Assembly: GCF_035222485.1 (NCBI RefSeq)
Contig: NW_026946672.1
Span: 1,240,001-1,304,000 of the forward strand
Direction: 5' to 3'
DNA: 64,000 nt
Source: Podospora pseudoanserina
Lineage: Eukaryota > Ascomycota > Sordariomycetes > Sordariales > Podosporaceae
Positions within the stretch are counted from its first letter, which is position 1, and each line of letters begins with the position of its first letter. Under the pieces are notes generated by a model. It was given only the letters and a program-made list of their open reading frames with translations, made no database searches and had not been told where the DNA came from. The position numbers and the translations under genes were made by a program. Shown here piece after piece: positions 1-11,261 of this stretch.

Positions 1-2414
1 CCTTGATTTCGACTCCTCCACTCTCGCAAGATGCTTCCCCACCGTTTCCAGAATCCCCTCCACCCCCTGAGGTCGATAACCCCTCTTCTTATGATCAACA
101 GCAGGTTCGCTGTCACTACCCGCAAGAAGCAACACATCCGACTTCACCCCCTGCGCCACGACCTCCCCCAAAACATCAAACAGCCCCTCAACAAAAACAG
201 GATACCCATGATAATTATCCAGCGCCGCAAAAACAGCCTGCACCGTATCCTCCAAAAACGGCACCAGTTTCGGCCCCGTCAGCCTAATCATCATCGTCAA
301 AACCCTCGTCGAAGCAGGGCTTATGTCAAAAGTATTGAGGCGTAGGGAGACAGAATCAAGCATGTAATCCGCATTGTCGACAATCAACTCCGACACGGAA
401 CCATACCCGCACGAAGAGGCGAGAATGTTCAACGTAGTGATCGCATGCCGCCTGAGTTGAGGCTTTTCTGACCCGAGAAAGGTAGTGACAGGATACAAGA
501 CGTCGATGAGCTCGGGGCGAAAGTCCTCTTCGAGACGGGTGGCATAATCCGCGGTGACCTCGAGGGCGAGGGCTTCGAGTTGCCAGGGGGGGGGTTCGAC
601 AGAGTCAGAGCGGGACGCGAGAACAGAGGTGGAAAAGTCGTAGAGCTCTTGGAAGGCTTCGTCTTGCTGCTGGGTCTCTCCCAGGGCAGAAAAGTCAAAG
701 AGCTCGTCCATGTCGGCAGATTGGGCGTAGCTCGACTTGAGGAGCTGAAAGGCGAGCCAGAAGGAGGCAATCTGTGTTGTGGGTTCATCCGAGTCGCGGA
801 CGTAGCTGAGCATAGAGATTGCGAGCTTGACCTGTAGACTCGAAGGCCCGATCTGAGAGATGAGGGAGCCGAGCTCGTTTCGAGTAGCCTTTTGGCCTTC
901 AGAGCCAAGAATGACAGGGCTGTATGTTGCCAACTCGGTATTTCCTGATCTGATGAGGTCTGTGGGCTGAGATAGATCGACGGCTCCTAGGTCATCAATC
1001 ACCTTTTGCGGTTTCGAAGCCTTCATCAGAGTGATGATGCTGTCTCTTAGTGAATCAGCCAGAGAATCGTCCAGAGTTGACGAGTCCATGTGCATGGCAA
1101 CTGCTAGCTTGCTTCCCCGGAGAATACTTCTGATAGCCAATTGCTTGGTCTTTTCGTTGCTGGATTGCATCATTCTTGGGAGGCCCGCGACCCAGCTGTA
1201 CAGGGCAGATTTGATGCCGTTGCTCAGCTCCGGGTAGATGCTGACGAGGTCCTGGAGGCTGGTCTCGAGTCTTGATTGAGCTGCGTCATCCTCCTGCAAC
1301 ATCAGTGCTGTCTCGACCAATATTGATTGACTGTCAGCGAGTGAAGCGTGACACTCATCCAGCAGAGCGATACATAGTCTGTAAAGAGCACGCTGGACCT
1401 CTTCAGACTCATTACTTCGCAACTTGAGAACCGCAGATAGAGCAATCTTCACTTGAGCAGCAGTTGCTTTCAGCCATGACGGTGTTAGTTCGATATACCT
1501 GGACTCTGAGTCGCCGTCGGATTTTGTCTCCTCCGCGGCCGGTGTGGCTGTCTCCAGCTGCCGGAGCAGACTCCTGACCTTGAGGTCACCCAACACATTG
1601 ACAAACACAAGCTGGAGGGCTTCCAAACAAGCCACAAGAACTCGCTTTTGAGTTTGCCTTTCAAGCGGCGGAGACAACCGTTTACCGAGACCAGACACCG
1701 TGCCAGGCAGAAACTGAGCAAGAACAGAGTTGTCTCTGGTGCTGATGAAGACAGCCCGCAAGCAAGCCACCGCCTCAAGTTGAATCAAAGAAGGAAGATC
1801 CTCGGTGACGGCATCAATCATCACAGTGACACTGTGACCAAGTGCCGGGATGGAGTCTTCTCCAGGAATCTCCGATCTTTTAAGCCGAGCAGGGTCGACT
1901 GAAGTGATCAAGGCTCCCAGCGTTTTGAACCCTTCAATAATCGTTTCTTCCGGGACGTCCTTCTTCCTTTCTTGACCGGGCACACCACCAATGGTGAACG
2001 AAAGAAGAATCAAAAGCTGCCGAAAAAGGGCTGCCGATGTTTTGACCTTCCACCCATGCTGTATGAGTTCTCTAAGTAGACGGATGACGCCCTCGACCAC
2101 CCGCATGGGGTATTGGTCCCTGTCACGGAGGACTTGCGACAAAGGGACAAAGACATAGTCGGCGAGCCTGTCGTCTAGGATGCTGTCATCTTGGCTCGCC
2201 TGGGTTGACCAGAGTTCAGTGAGCGATTCGACATGTTGCAGAATCTCTTTGGCATCGGCTGTCTTGTCCTGGGAGCGGACGGCCAACTGGTTGAGAGGCA
2301 CACAGACCCGCTTCAACTGTTGCAATGTCAGTCAAAGTGTCTGGCATTGATGTGAACACAACCTACCTTTTGGAAGAACTCGGTCCTTGGAGTAGAGACT
2401 GCGGTTGTCGACAT
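1..2414 (-). CDS. TTI1: TTI1, Tel2-interacting protein 1 (3' part off window)
   Basis: HEAT-repeat protein of the TTT complex (Tel2-Tti1-Tti2), which works with Hsp90 to mature PIK-related kinases (TOR, ATM/Tel1, ATR); also an ASTRA subunit in yeast. ATG at 2414; exon 1 is 2367-2414 (16 codons), a 50-nt intron follows (2317-2366, GTAGGT donor, CAACAG acceptor), then one open frame from 2316 to the window edge, about 788 residues seen. The visible protein is alpha-helical and leucine-rich, with HEAT-like blocks such as VVEGVIRLLRELIQHGWKV near the N-terminus and EKPQLRRHAITTLNILAS near the C-terminal side, the latter typical of the Tti1 family. The C-terminus lies outside the window, so the total length (family about 1,000-1,200 aa) cannot be checked. 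Divergent from SYF2. Confidence 0.85.
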
Positions 2415-2787
2415 GGTGTTCAGCCTGGAGCACCGCTCATTAGAGATGAGTTGTGCTTCGGTGGTTGCTTTCGAGAGGATGGCAAGTGATGGATGCTGAA
2501 CTTGAAGCTCGCTCTTGCCCAGCTGCCTAACGGCTCAAAGTTGAACAGCCCAAGGTATCCCAAGTCACAGCTGCGATGCCGATATGCTGAATGCTTTTCA
2601 ATGGAAAATTAGATGTACGCTGCTAATTCATATTTCTCATGTCTTTCAGAGTGTTTGAATGTGGTTCCATAATGGTGTCTCAACAGCGGCTTCAACAGCG
2701 GCTTCTACAGCGGTTGTGCCGCTGTAACTTTGGGCCTTTTGCTCGCTGTAAGCTTCGAACCCGACTTGGGTGAAGCAAAAGCATCAA

Positions 2788-2799
2788 GGGTTAGGGTTA
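2788..2799 (+). promoter_or_regulatory. Telomere-like motif GGGTTAGGGTTA
   Basis: Two overlapping TTAGGG units 209 bp before the SYF2 ATG. One of six such sites outside coding sequence in the window; possibly a binding site for a Myb-type telobox protein (inference). Confidence 0.5.
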
Positions 2800-2926
2800 C
2801 GACAAGACTTTGGTCCCACAAAAGCCAACAAGGTTCTTTTCGCAACAACCGTCCGTCTGGCCCACAAAGTCCACCATTCATCCATGATTCCAACTTGCGA
2901 CTTGCGACCGTCATCCATCATCACCA

Positions 2927-2971
2927 AACAACAACAACAACAACAATAACAACAACAACAACAACAAACAA
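2927..2971 (+). repeat. (CAA)n tract in SYF2 leader
   Basis: Imperfect CAA/ACA trinucleotide run ending about 36 nt before the SYF2 ATG. Unstructured CAA-rich leaders are known to favour scanning in other systems; a role here is inference. Confidence 0.8.
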
Positions 2972-3007
2972 CCACATAACCCTCTTCCCCCCCCCCAAAC
3001 CATCAAA

Positions 3008-3898
3008 ATGCCCCCCACTACCAAAAGAAAATCCCCCGCCTCCGACCGCGAGGAAGAAACCTCACCCGAACCCTCCACCAAGCAACAAGCCACACCAACA
3101 ACAACAGTACCATCAAATCCCACCCCATCAGCAGAACCCCCGTCACAAACCTCAACCCAACAATCCCGCCTCGCCCGCTTCAAAGCCCTCCAAGCCCGTG
3201 CCAAATCCTCCTCCACCCAAAACCTCAAAGAAGCCACCAAAGAATCCCAACGCCTCGCCTCCGACCCCTCCCAACTAACCGCCATAAACCGCAAGCACGC
3301 CGTAGCCTCCCACAAGCTCCTCAAAGCCGAAATCGAAGACTCGGGCGGCGACTTTGAACGAAAGCGCGCGTGGGACTGGACGATCGAAGAGTCCGAACGC
3401 TGGGACAAGCGCGTCAAGAAGAAGGACGCCCACAGGGACGACACCGCCTTCCGCGACTACCAGCGCCAGTCGGAAAAGTCCTACAAGCGTCAGCTCAAGA
3501 GCATGGGCGCGCCCGATGTCGAGAAATACACCCGCGACAAGATGGCGGCGATTGAAAAGGCGGCCGCCGAGGGGACGCTCGAGATTGTCGAGACGGAGGA
3601 CGGGGAGATGATTGCTGTTGACAAGGATGGCACGTTTTTTAGCACGGCGGATTCGACGGATTTTGCGCGACATAAACCTGACAAGGCGGCGGTGGATAGG
3701 CTGGTGGAGGATCTGAGAAAGGCCGAGGAGGCGTCGCTCAAGAAGAGGAGGGAGAGGCAGGCTAGGAATGGGGAGGATAATGGGGACGTGACGTATATTA
3801 ACGAGAAGAACAAGCAGTTTAACCAGAAGCTGGCGCGGTTCTACAACAAGTACACGGCCGAGATTCGGGATAGTTTTGAGAGGGGAACTATGGTTTAG
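3008..3898 (+). CDS. SYF2: SYF2, pre-mRNA splicing factor of the NTC/Prp19 complex
   Basis: Nuclear spliceosomal protein of the Prp19-associated (NTC) complex, binding Cef1/Cdc5 and Clf1/Syf1 and supporting spliceosome activation. Single exon, 296 aa. The first ~60 residues are a charged, Pro/Ser/Thr-rich tail; the conserved SYF2 core begins near SRLARFKALQARAK and includes WDWTIEESERWDKR, GAPDVEKYTRDK and NEKNKQFNQKLARFYNKY close to the C-terminus, all diagnostic of the family. Length fits fungal Syf2. The ATG follows a CAA-rich leader and AAA at -3. Codon use is strongly C/G-ending in the first half and more relaxed in the second, a pattern also seen in several other genes here. Confidence 0.93.
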   Translation: MPPTTKRKSPASDREEETSPEPSTKQQATPTTTVPSNPTPSAEPPSQTSTQQSRLARFKALQARAKSSSTQNLKEATKESQRLASDPSQLTAINRKHAVASHKLLKAEIEDSGGDFERKRAWDWTIEESERWDKRVKKKDAHRDDTAFRDYQRQSEKSYKRQLKSMGAPDVEKYTRDKMAAIEKAAAEGTLEIVETEDGEMIAVDKDGTFFSTADSTDFARHKPDKAAVDRLVEDLRKAEEASLKKRRERQARNGEDNGDVTYINEKNKQFNQKLARFYNKYTAEIRDSFERGTMV

Positions 3899-4094
3899 TT
3901 TGGATTGTTTTGGGGTTGTTACATCAAAGAAAAAAAGTATTGGACGAGCGATACGGAGTTCAACGATGACGTGGGGTATTCTATTCATCTTACAACAACT
4001 GGTCATGCAGCCAGTGTTCGCCTGCTCATGGCAAAACGATCAAAATACAGTTACTGCTACTTGACTTCACACAGCCCGCCTTTCTGGTCTGTCT

Positions 4095-4982
4095 CTACAG
4101 CATCGTTTTTCTCCACCCCTTGGTCCCCAACTCCTCAATCTCTTTTGGTTCAACAACCCCCCTCACACTCTGGTCACCCAGCCCCTCCACCACCGCATCA
4201 GCCACCAAGTCCACCTTGAGAGGTTTGATTGCGGCCGCCCCCAGCACCCCCCTGAGCAACCCCCCCGTGAGCCCATCCACCGTGCTCGCGACCAGGCCCC
4301 CGGCAGCAATAGGCAGGCTCACAGCCCTAGAACTATCCCACATGAACGGCGCGCGGTAGAAGACCGATCTCAGCTTGGGAAACTCGCGTTGGATAATGTC
4401 CTCTGCTTCCCGCTTGGTGGTGATATATCTCGAGGGTAGGACTGGCGCTCCGGCAGCGGCGGAGATGTACCCAAAGCCTTCCACCCCTGCCTTTTCGGCC
4501 TCTTTTGCGAGGAGGATGGCGCTGTCGCGGTTCATGGTTTCGTAGGTTACCTGTCTGCGTGTGTTGAGGGGACTTGGGTCGCCGGGTTTGCGGTCTAGGG
4601 GGTTGGCGGGGGAGGGGCGGCCGGAGAGGAGGGATTTGTAGTCTGCTTCGAGGAGGATGCCGAGGGTGTGGACTATGTGGGTGGCTGAGGGGAGGAAGGG
4701 GAGGTAGGATTGGGGGTTGAAGATGTCGCCTTTCTGCCAGGTTACTGAACGGGACCAGGAGGGAGGTGGGGAGGAGGAGGGCCAGTGGGGTTGGCCGGAG
4801 CGGCTATGGGAGAGAGGGTTAGATAGATAATACGGGGGAGAAGGGAAGGGAAGGGAAGGGAAGGGGGGAAGGTACCTGATGGAGATGACTTCCCAGTTGC
4901 GGGCGACGGCGGAGCGGCAGATGCGGGAGCCGAGGAAACCGTTGCCGCCGAAGACGATGAGGCGTTTGGTTGCGGTTGACAT
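4095..4982 (-). CDS. COQ11: COQ11-like NAD(P)-binding protein (YLR290C family)
   Basis: Atypical short-chain dehydrogenase/reductase of the mitochondrial coenzyme Q synthome; in yeast Coq11 affects CoQ synthesis. Two exons: 4876-4982 and 4095-4803, split by a 72-nt intron (4804-4875, GTACCT...CCATAG); the intron has a length divisible by three and stays open, so an unspliced reading would insert 24 residues. Spliced product 271 aa. An N-terminal Rossmann glycine motif, IVFGGNGFLGSRIC, begins at about residue 9; the middle carries VTWQKGDIFNP and HTLGILLEADYK, and the family motif RYITTKREAEDIIQ replaces the classical YxxxK region. No clear presequence is visible. It converges on SYF2, with about 195 bp between the two stop codons. 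Confidence 0.85.
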   Translation of the reverse strand: MSTATKRLIVFGGNGFLGSRICRSAVARNWEVISIRYLPPFPSLPFPSPPYYLSNPLSHSRSGQPHWPSSSPPPSWSRSVTWQKGDIFNPQSYLPFLPSATHIVHTLGILLEADYKSLLSGRPSPANPLDRKPGDPSPLNTRRQVTYETMNRDSAILLAKEAEKAGVEGFGYISAAAGAPVLPSRYITTKREAEDIIQREFPKLRSVFYRAPFMWDSSRAVSLPIAAGGLVASTVDGLTGGLLRGVLGAAAIKPLKVDLVADAVVEGLGDQSVRGVVEPKEIEELGTKGWRKTML

Positions 4983-5448
4983 GGTGGGATGGATGTGAGA
5001 ATGGAGAGGGGGTGCAAATTGGGTGGATGGGTGAACGAGATGGGTTGATTTAGAAAAAGCACAAGAGAAATTCAGGGTGCATGTATGAGAGCTATCAATT
5101 GACGTTTCGCTCAACCGAAGAACCCAAGGCTCACCAGATCAGCAAAGCTCGCCGTCCGATTCACAAGCTTCCCAAGCTTATGATGAGATCATGCTACAAG
5201 GGACTTGCCGGCCGCCGCCTGGGAATTTTTGTCAAAGTTTAGCGGCTCCCCAGCAGGGATGACACAGACCAACTCGGGGAGATCTGCCCCCGCAATCAAG
5301 GCTTGACCCGCAAACTGCCTGCCGCGCTGCGAGAACCTCTCTGAACACTTTTGAACATTTCCAACACAGTTGCGACGCGACATCCACCCTCCCCAACCCA
5401 ACCGACAACAACCCCCCACCTCCCCGCGCCTTCGCGCATGAAATAAAG
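4983..5448. promoter_or_regulatory. Divergent COQ11/YAF9 intergenic region
   Basis: 466 bp between two start codons. A two-codon upstream ORF (ATG AAA TAA, 5438-5446) ends 2 nt before the YAF9 ATG. CAACAA/CCCC-rich sequence precedes it. No gene seen. Confidence 0.5.
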
Positions 5449-6242
5449 ATGGCCGACAAAAAATCCAACAAACGCATCAAATCCCTCTCCATCCACCGCC
5501 CCTTCATCTACGGCACCACCGCCCGCCCCTTCGACCCCCTCCGCAACCCCAAACCCCCCGGGATCCCCGACGACCACACCCACTCCTGGGAAGTCTTCGT
5601 CAAGGGCGTAGACGACACCGACATCACCTACTGGCTCCGGCGCGTGCAGTTCAAACTCCACGAATCGATCCCCAACCACGTCCGCATCGTCGACGCCGTC
5701 CCGGGAAAACCCTTCTCCCTCAAAGAGACCGGCTGGGGCGAGTTCGAAATCACAATAAGGCTGTATTACGTCTCGGAATCAAACGAAAAACCCCAGACTC
5801 TATACCACCACCTCCGTCTCCATCCCTACGGCAGGACAGAGGAGGAAAAGGAGGAGATGAAAAACGGGCCTGATGGGGGTGTGGTCAAGAGTTGGAATTA
5901 CGACGAGCAGATTTTCAACGAGCCTTATGAGAGCTTCTATGAGATTTTGACGTCTGGGGCTATGCCGGCTTCTTCTATGAAGGGGGGAAGGGGGGGAAGC
6001 AAAAGGGGAGAAGGAGGCCAAGATGGAAAGGTCGGAGGGGGGTGTTGGCCAGGAGTGCGATGATTCCTCTCACGAATAGGGGGCCGGAATACCCTTTTAG
6101 TAGGGAGACGGAGCAGTGCGAGATTGAGAAGCTGAAAAAGGCGCTGGTCAAGGTGGAGGAGATGACGAGGAGGACAAAGGAGGAAATGGAGAAGAAGGAG
6201 AAGAGGTTGAAGGAGCTAAAGGCAGAGGGGGCAAAGGCGTGA
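5449..6242 (+). CDS. YAF9: YAF9, YEATS-domain histone acetyl-lysine reader (frame break near 5981-6080)
   Basis: Shared subunit of the NuA4 acetyltransferase and SWR1 remodeller; the YEATS fold binds acylated histone H3 and aids H2A.Z deposition. The YEATS domain is intact at about residues 8-165 (RPFIYGTTARPF, HSWEVFVKGVDD, VQFKLHESIPNH, GWGEFEITIRLYY, LTSGAMP). The C-terminal coiled coil (PFSRETEQCEIEKLKKALVK) is also clear but lies in a different frame (codons starting at positions divisible by 3, against frame 1 upstream). No single standard intron joins them well: 5952-6052 fits by frame but would remove the conserved SGAMP. An extra G in the G6/G7 runs at 5982-5996 plus a 49-nt intron (6031-6079) would also work. 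Gene identity is firm; the exact C-terminal structure is not. Confidence 0.88.
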
Positions 6243-7594
6243 GACTTATGTGGTCTGAGGTATTGGGTTCTGGTTGGCAAATGGCGTCTTGTAAGAATAT
6301 TGCAAAATTTGATACCCGCTCATGGGGCAAAGAAAAGGGGCGTTGGGGGAGTTTTGGCTTTGGTTGTATATCAAGGTTTTGTGTGTAATCTACCAGAGGA
6401 AGTGAATGACAGTGCCACGAGGATGAGGCACTGGAAATGCAATGTCTTTAGAGCAAGACGACACACACACCTACCTACGCTGCCATTCTCATCTCATTTT
6501 TGCTCACTGCATTGTCAATATCTACTTCTCCCACGCTAAAATCATTCCTAATCGGCATGTCATTTTGGCTGGCTCCTTGAATGTTGTCTTGCCTGGTGGC
6601 TTTGCTGCTGTTTGCCACCTTGGGCTTTGACACCATCCACAACATCAGAACAAAGTTTTGCATCCCAAATCCACACACACCACATGTGATCTTGTAATAT
6701 TTCCTATTATCAAAGAAGAGTCGAGAGTTGTCAAGGTAAAGGTATCCAAAGTCCCCACAACAAAATCCATAGTTCCAGCTAGATTTCAAATACCAGCATG
6801 GGGACTACTGTTTACCGCATTTCCACCCGCACTTTGGTATACACATCGCCCTGGGCGTCTCACACACACCGCGACGAGATTTGATATCCCCCCCTCCACC
6901 ACTTCAAGCCGGCCAACATAGGAAAACCACACACCCACACACCCACACACCCCACCCCAAAAAAGACATCACGAAAGAAAAAGAAAGGAAAAAAAGGAGG
7001 GAATATAGACTTTATCAAAAGCGTCGTTGGTTGGTTGTGTTTATGCGTCCGGACAAAAAGAAAACGAAACAAAACCAGAAAAACCACAGGAAAGGATCTC
7101 TCACTTTCACCCGCTCCTCCTCTCTCTCAAACTCAACAAATGCTTTTCCCATCCTAATATCAAATAGTCCACACAAAAACTTTTATCATGTAGACCCCAC
7201 TCAACCCAGGAAAAACTACCCAACCCATCTAAGCCATACCACCCCCGCCCCCCAAAAATGATGTATCAGCCGGAACCAAGAAACCCAACCAACCAACAGT
7301 AGTAATATTCCCTCTTCCGGTAAAACCAAGTGTCTTTTTTTTTTGATATCCCTTCAACGCCATGAAAAAAGAAAAACGGCAGCCCAAAAAGCCAAGATGA
7401 TGTAGCGCAATCCATTAAGACAAGTATAATGTCGCGGGCTGCCATGTCGCTATACTTTCAAACGACAAACAACAACGCCATGAGAAAAAAAAAGAGTCGA
7501 ATATGTTCAAGAAGAAAAGAACAACAAAGGGGAATCTTTGGTACTCGAAAAACAAAAGTGATAAGAGGGGTTGTTGCTGCGGGTAGTCGCGCCA
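6243..7594. other. Gene-free stretch between YAF9 and MDM34 3' ends
   Basis: 1,352 bp between convergent genes, presumably both 3' UTRs. CA-rich and A-rich tracts (for example ACACACCCACACACC near 6925-6955) and a T9 run near 7336. No coding potential, tRNA or repeat element recognised. Confidence 0.5.
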
Positions 7595-9714
7595 TTACGG
7601 CCTAGGCTGGTACGCAGGAGGGGGCGTGTCATCCCTTTCCTCCCAGAACTGAGGATTGCGGTTCTTTTCGTCGTATACACGGCGGGCAATCTCTCCGGCC
7701 ATCTTCATCACCCACGCTTGCTCGAGAATGACGGATGGGGAGATTTCCGATGGCGCTCTTGGCCGAGACCAGTCTGCTGGGACCTTCATATCAACAGGCG
7801 ACGCCTGACGAGAAGGCTGGTTCTGGGTGGTGTTGGGCGCGCTAATCTCGATCGAGGGGACGGCAGCCTCCGAGACCTTGGCAGGCTCACGATCATTACG
7901 GAATGATGGTCTGCGCGGATGAGCACCACCGAACCGCACCTTGTTGGTGTTTGTAGCCGTGTCCTCCTCGGGAACCTCGAGAATGGGGTGAGACATGATG
8001 GGCTCCGAAGCGGGCGTTGTCGAGGTGGAAGCTGTCTCCGAGGACTCGCCCGCCTCGCTGCCACCTTCGCTCGAGGTCTTGGCACGCAAGTTGACCACAC
8101 GGGTCTTCTTTTTGCGGCCAGCCTTGGAATGCCGTCCGGAGCCCAGAGACAAGCCAGCCGTGGCAGAATTGAGACTAACCATGGACGGTCTCGAGGGCAA
8201 ATGGCCCTGATCCTGGCTCGCCGTGTCCGAAAAGGTGTAGGTATGGGCGGTCCCGTTGGTGTAAGAAGTGGTCCGGTGGAGGCTCGGGGTTGCCGGTCCG
8301 GGTGTGCTGGCTGTGTCAACCCGATCTGATGGCCCCGCCCAGGCTCTGAACATGGCTTCCTTGATCGAAGGGGTGAACAATGATGACGTTTCTTGCGTGG
8401 ACGTCAACGAAGAGAGCTTGAACAAGGCCTTTTGTGAGAACAGAGACTGTGTTTCTGTTCCCGCCTCCAGAGACAATTCCGAGATGGCGGCAGGATCCAG
8501 AAGGTGACCCTCTGCGTCAACAGCATCCAGGGGAGGTGTCGACAGCGGGTTAACAGTGTGATCTACGGTCTCCTTGGACTGCTCCTCGTCCTCCTTAATG
8601 ATTTGGTCCGGGCACCAGATCTGAAGTGAGAGCCTGTGGATGATGGCTGGCAACTCATCCATCATCAGATCCCGCAGCTTCTGCTCGATAGTCCGTTGAA
8701 GGTAGTCACGGACAAACGGGATCGAGTCAAAGGTCGACGAGACCTTGAGAGACTCGAGGGGGTCATTTCGAAAGACCAGCGTCAGCCCCTTCTGCTTTGA
8801 GAAAACCACAATGATGAAGGCTGAGAGCTTGATCTCAGACAGGGTGATCTGAAGCGGGATGGTGAGGCTGGACGACGCCGACAGGGGCTCCGGCGATGCG
8901 AAACCTGGCTTGCCCGACAGGTAGGTATTGAGGGGGTTTGCCTGCGCTGCTATATTAGTCTCCTGTTATGCTTCCAGTGTTCCATGTGTTCCATTAAGTC
9001 CAATCTATGTGGGGTAGCGGTGAGGAGAATGGGCGAATCCCTGCTCTCGAATTTGGGCACAATTTCTGGTCTAATGCGCCAAGCCTGCAGCTTTCACCGC
9101 ACCGCCAGCGAAACAACCGAAACAGCGTCCCATCGCGAGCTCTAGAATTCCTAAAACCTGGTGTGGAGCAGTCCCTAGGTTTCGGGCCCCAAATTCGGGT
9201 CTCGGGCGTCGAGGGGCACTTGCCCTTGCTCCAGTCCAGATGCTCCAGACGCTCCAGATGCTCCAGATGCCCACTCTCTCCCTCCCCGCCCCCCCTTTCT
9301 CGGCTTTGTGAAATGCCCGGCTCCCTCACTTGCCCCCTCCATACTATCCGTAGCTAGCAAAGCACTTGCAATGCCGGTGGCTTGTGACTCGCGTCCGGGG
9401 TGGACTTGTCCGATATGTCCGTCGTAGATAACAGAAATTGCACATACTTGCACCCTCGTTTTTAGCGTCAGAAAGGCGTCGCCGGAATAGCACATTTTGA
9501 AAATTCCCCTGAAACGGTCTTCGGCCAGGTCACCAATCTCCAAAATCTCCAGGTCTGGTGGCACGGAGCCAAGGTTGAATTCGGTCACGAAGATATCATC
9601 GACGATGATGGGAGGCTTCGGAGACTTGTTCAGGGCGGTTGTGAGCAGGTCGCGCGCGCGCTCGTAAAAGCCGGCATCGGCCGTGAGCGGCGACCAGTTG
9701 AAGTTGAAGGCCAT
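7595..9714 (-). CDS. MDM34: MDM34, ERMES outer-membrane subunit
   Basis: Mitochondrial distribution and morphology protein 34, SMP-domain subunit of the ER-mitochondria encounter structure that transfers phospholipid between ER and mitochondria. Exon 1 is 9448-9714 (89 codons, starting [20 protein letters not shown] after Met-Ala); exon 2 is 7595-8941, resuming [14 protein letters not shown] in the family-expected place. Product 537 aa. The SMP domain covers roughly residues 1-205 ([55 protein letters not shown]); the rest is Ser/Thr/Pro-rich with basic KAGRKKKTR and a conserved end [20 protein letters not shown]. The intron (8942-9447, GTATGT...GCGCAG) is 506 nt, far longer than any other here. 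ATG chosen because the N-terminal residues match the family exactly. Confidence 0.95.
9236..9271. repeat. 4 x 9-bp tandem repeat inside the MDM34 intron
   Basis: Four tandem copies of CCAGATGCT with single-base variants (CCAGACGCT, CCAGATGCC), inside the 506-nt MDM34 intron. Confidence 0.85.
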
Positions 9715-11261
9715 GTTGAATTGGCACCCAGTTTATAGAGGCATCGCAAGAGCTATGATGGGTGTGCGGGGCAGGTCGACCCGGAGCCAGGGCAGGGAGG
9801 CTTGCTTCGGTCGGATCGAGGTGCACGAGGCAAAAACCGAGGGGTCGTGGACGTGGGTTGTCGTCGGGAGCAATTTTTTCCAAGGTAGCGAATGAAGTTG
9901 ACGACGGAAGGCAAATAGTAAGTTTTGATGGTGGGCAGCTGATAGATTGGGGATGGGGATTGGGTGCAAGGACCTTCGTGGACTTTTGTCGGGTGCCCGT
10001 GGGAATAGAAAAAAAAAAGAGAGAGAGCAGTTGCGGCTTTGGAGAGGTTGTGCGGAGGGATGACGCTATCTGACGGGGAACGGTTGGTCTTTGTGTGCGG
10101 CAGAAACGGGACCTTTTGGAAATTTTTCGCGCTTTCCCTGCGCCGCGACTTGGCCCATGCTTGACCCTTTGTGGGGGGTTGCCATTTTTCCCTAGCTTCA
10201 CTGACCAGTGGGCTGATGACTTTTCTGTACCGTCTGGAACATCTGCAGCAGCATTTGCACCTCCAGGGCTCTGTTGCTGATGGCCTGGCTGCCCAAGCCC
10301 TCCCTCCCTTTAGGATTGATTCATTTTCTCATCATCAGTTTGCAACCTGGAGGTCTCAGGTTTGCATTCAACGCCGTACAGCCCGCCCAGCCACCGGTGC
10401 AAACACACACTGCCCGAGCTATCCAACGGATCCGGAGCTTACCTGTCGTACAAAATAATCCGGGCTTTACGGCTATCACGGTAGCAGATGTCGGAACAAG
10501 GGTGTGGTAACAGCCAGTCGCGTCTGGGGAAATTGGGCAACCACGCATCAACTCATCATCCCAAATGCAACACAATGTGACAATATACCCAATCCAGACA
10601 CTCGAAACTGGACCAGCCGTCATCCGATGATGTTGCGGGGAACCCGACTGACAAAGACACCTGAGCTCCCGTCTCCGCCCGACCGAGGTCCAGTGATCCA
10701 CTGCCACTGCTTGGAACCAGGCGGGAGCTGTGAGAGCTCGGGCCCGCCATCTTGACGTTTGCCCGGGCAGGGGCATGTGCTCCGCCGGGGGTCCCGAGAA
10801 GAGAAAGCTAGGTTCGGGAGTTGAACCCGGAGAAAGACGTCAACGACAGGGGCATTTGGTGTTTGCAGACTGACGATGTTTGGAAGAAGAAGAATTGATA
10901 AACCATTGTTGTGAAACAAAACAACCACCCAAAACCTAGATTGGTCCTAAAATCTAGCCATCGCTTTTGATCGGACTCTGCCGCCGTCAAGCTACCCCTA
11001 CCTTAATCAAGATTACTAGTAGTACACCATGAATAGTCGCACAAAGCATCTCAGCTGTCCCGCGCACGAGATAATTGATCCAGCAGTTCCAACGCGGCGG
11101 ATAGCGGCACCATCTCAGCGTCAGCTCATCACCTAACGGCCAATCCGGTGAAGCTCGGGGGGCCGTTGAGACAAGACACCACTACTTGTGCCCAACCAGA
11201 CAGACGACCAAGGAATTTCCATCATTCGCATGTCCGACTTGAAATTTTCATACCCTTCACA
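9715..11261. promoter_or_regulatory. Divergent MDM34/IPK1 intergenic region
   Basis: 1,547 bp upstream of both MDM34 and IPK1. Open frames on both strands are short and lack domain-like sequence. A box-B-like CCGGGTTCAACTCCCG lies on the minus strand at 10816-10831, but no tRNA fold could be built around it. An A10 run lies near 10009-10018. Nothing else recognised. Confidence 0.45.

Larger units (their letters stand above)
2415..3007. promoter_or_regulatory. Divergent TTI1/SYF2 intergenic region
   Basis: 593 bp between two divergent starts. It contains a telomere-like GGGTTAGGGTTA at 2788-2799, a short direct repeat (AACAGCGGCTTC-type) around 2685-2715, and a (CAA)n tract at about 2927-2971 that would lie in the SYF2 5' leader. 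No gene is seen. Assignment as promoter is by position only. Confidence 0.5.

Noticed and set aside
5952-6052. 101-nt GT-AG intron in YAF9 that would fix the frame
   Set aside because: It removes the strongly conserved SGAMP end of the YEATS domain and its donor GTCTGG is poor; kept only as a possibility.
10790-10880. Box-B-like CCGGGTTCAACTCCC, possible minus-strand tRNA
   Set aside because: No matching acceptor, D arm or anticodon stem could be found upstream at tRNA or tRNA-plus-intron distance.
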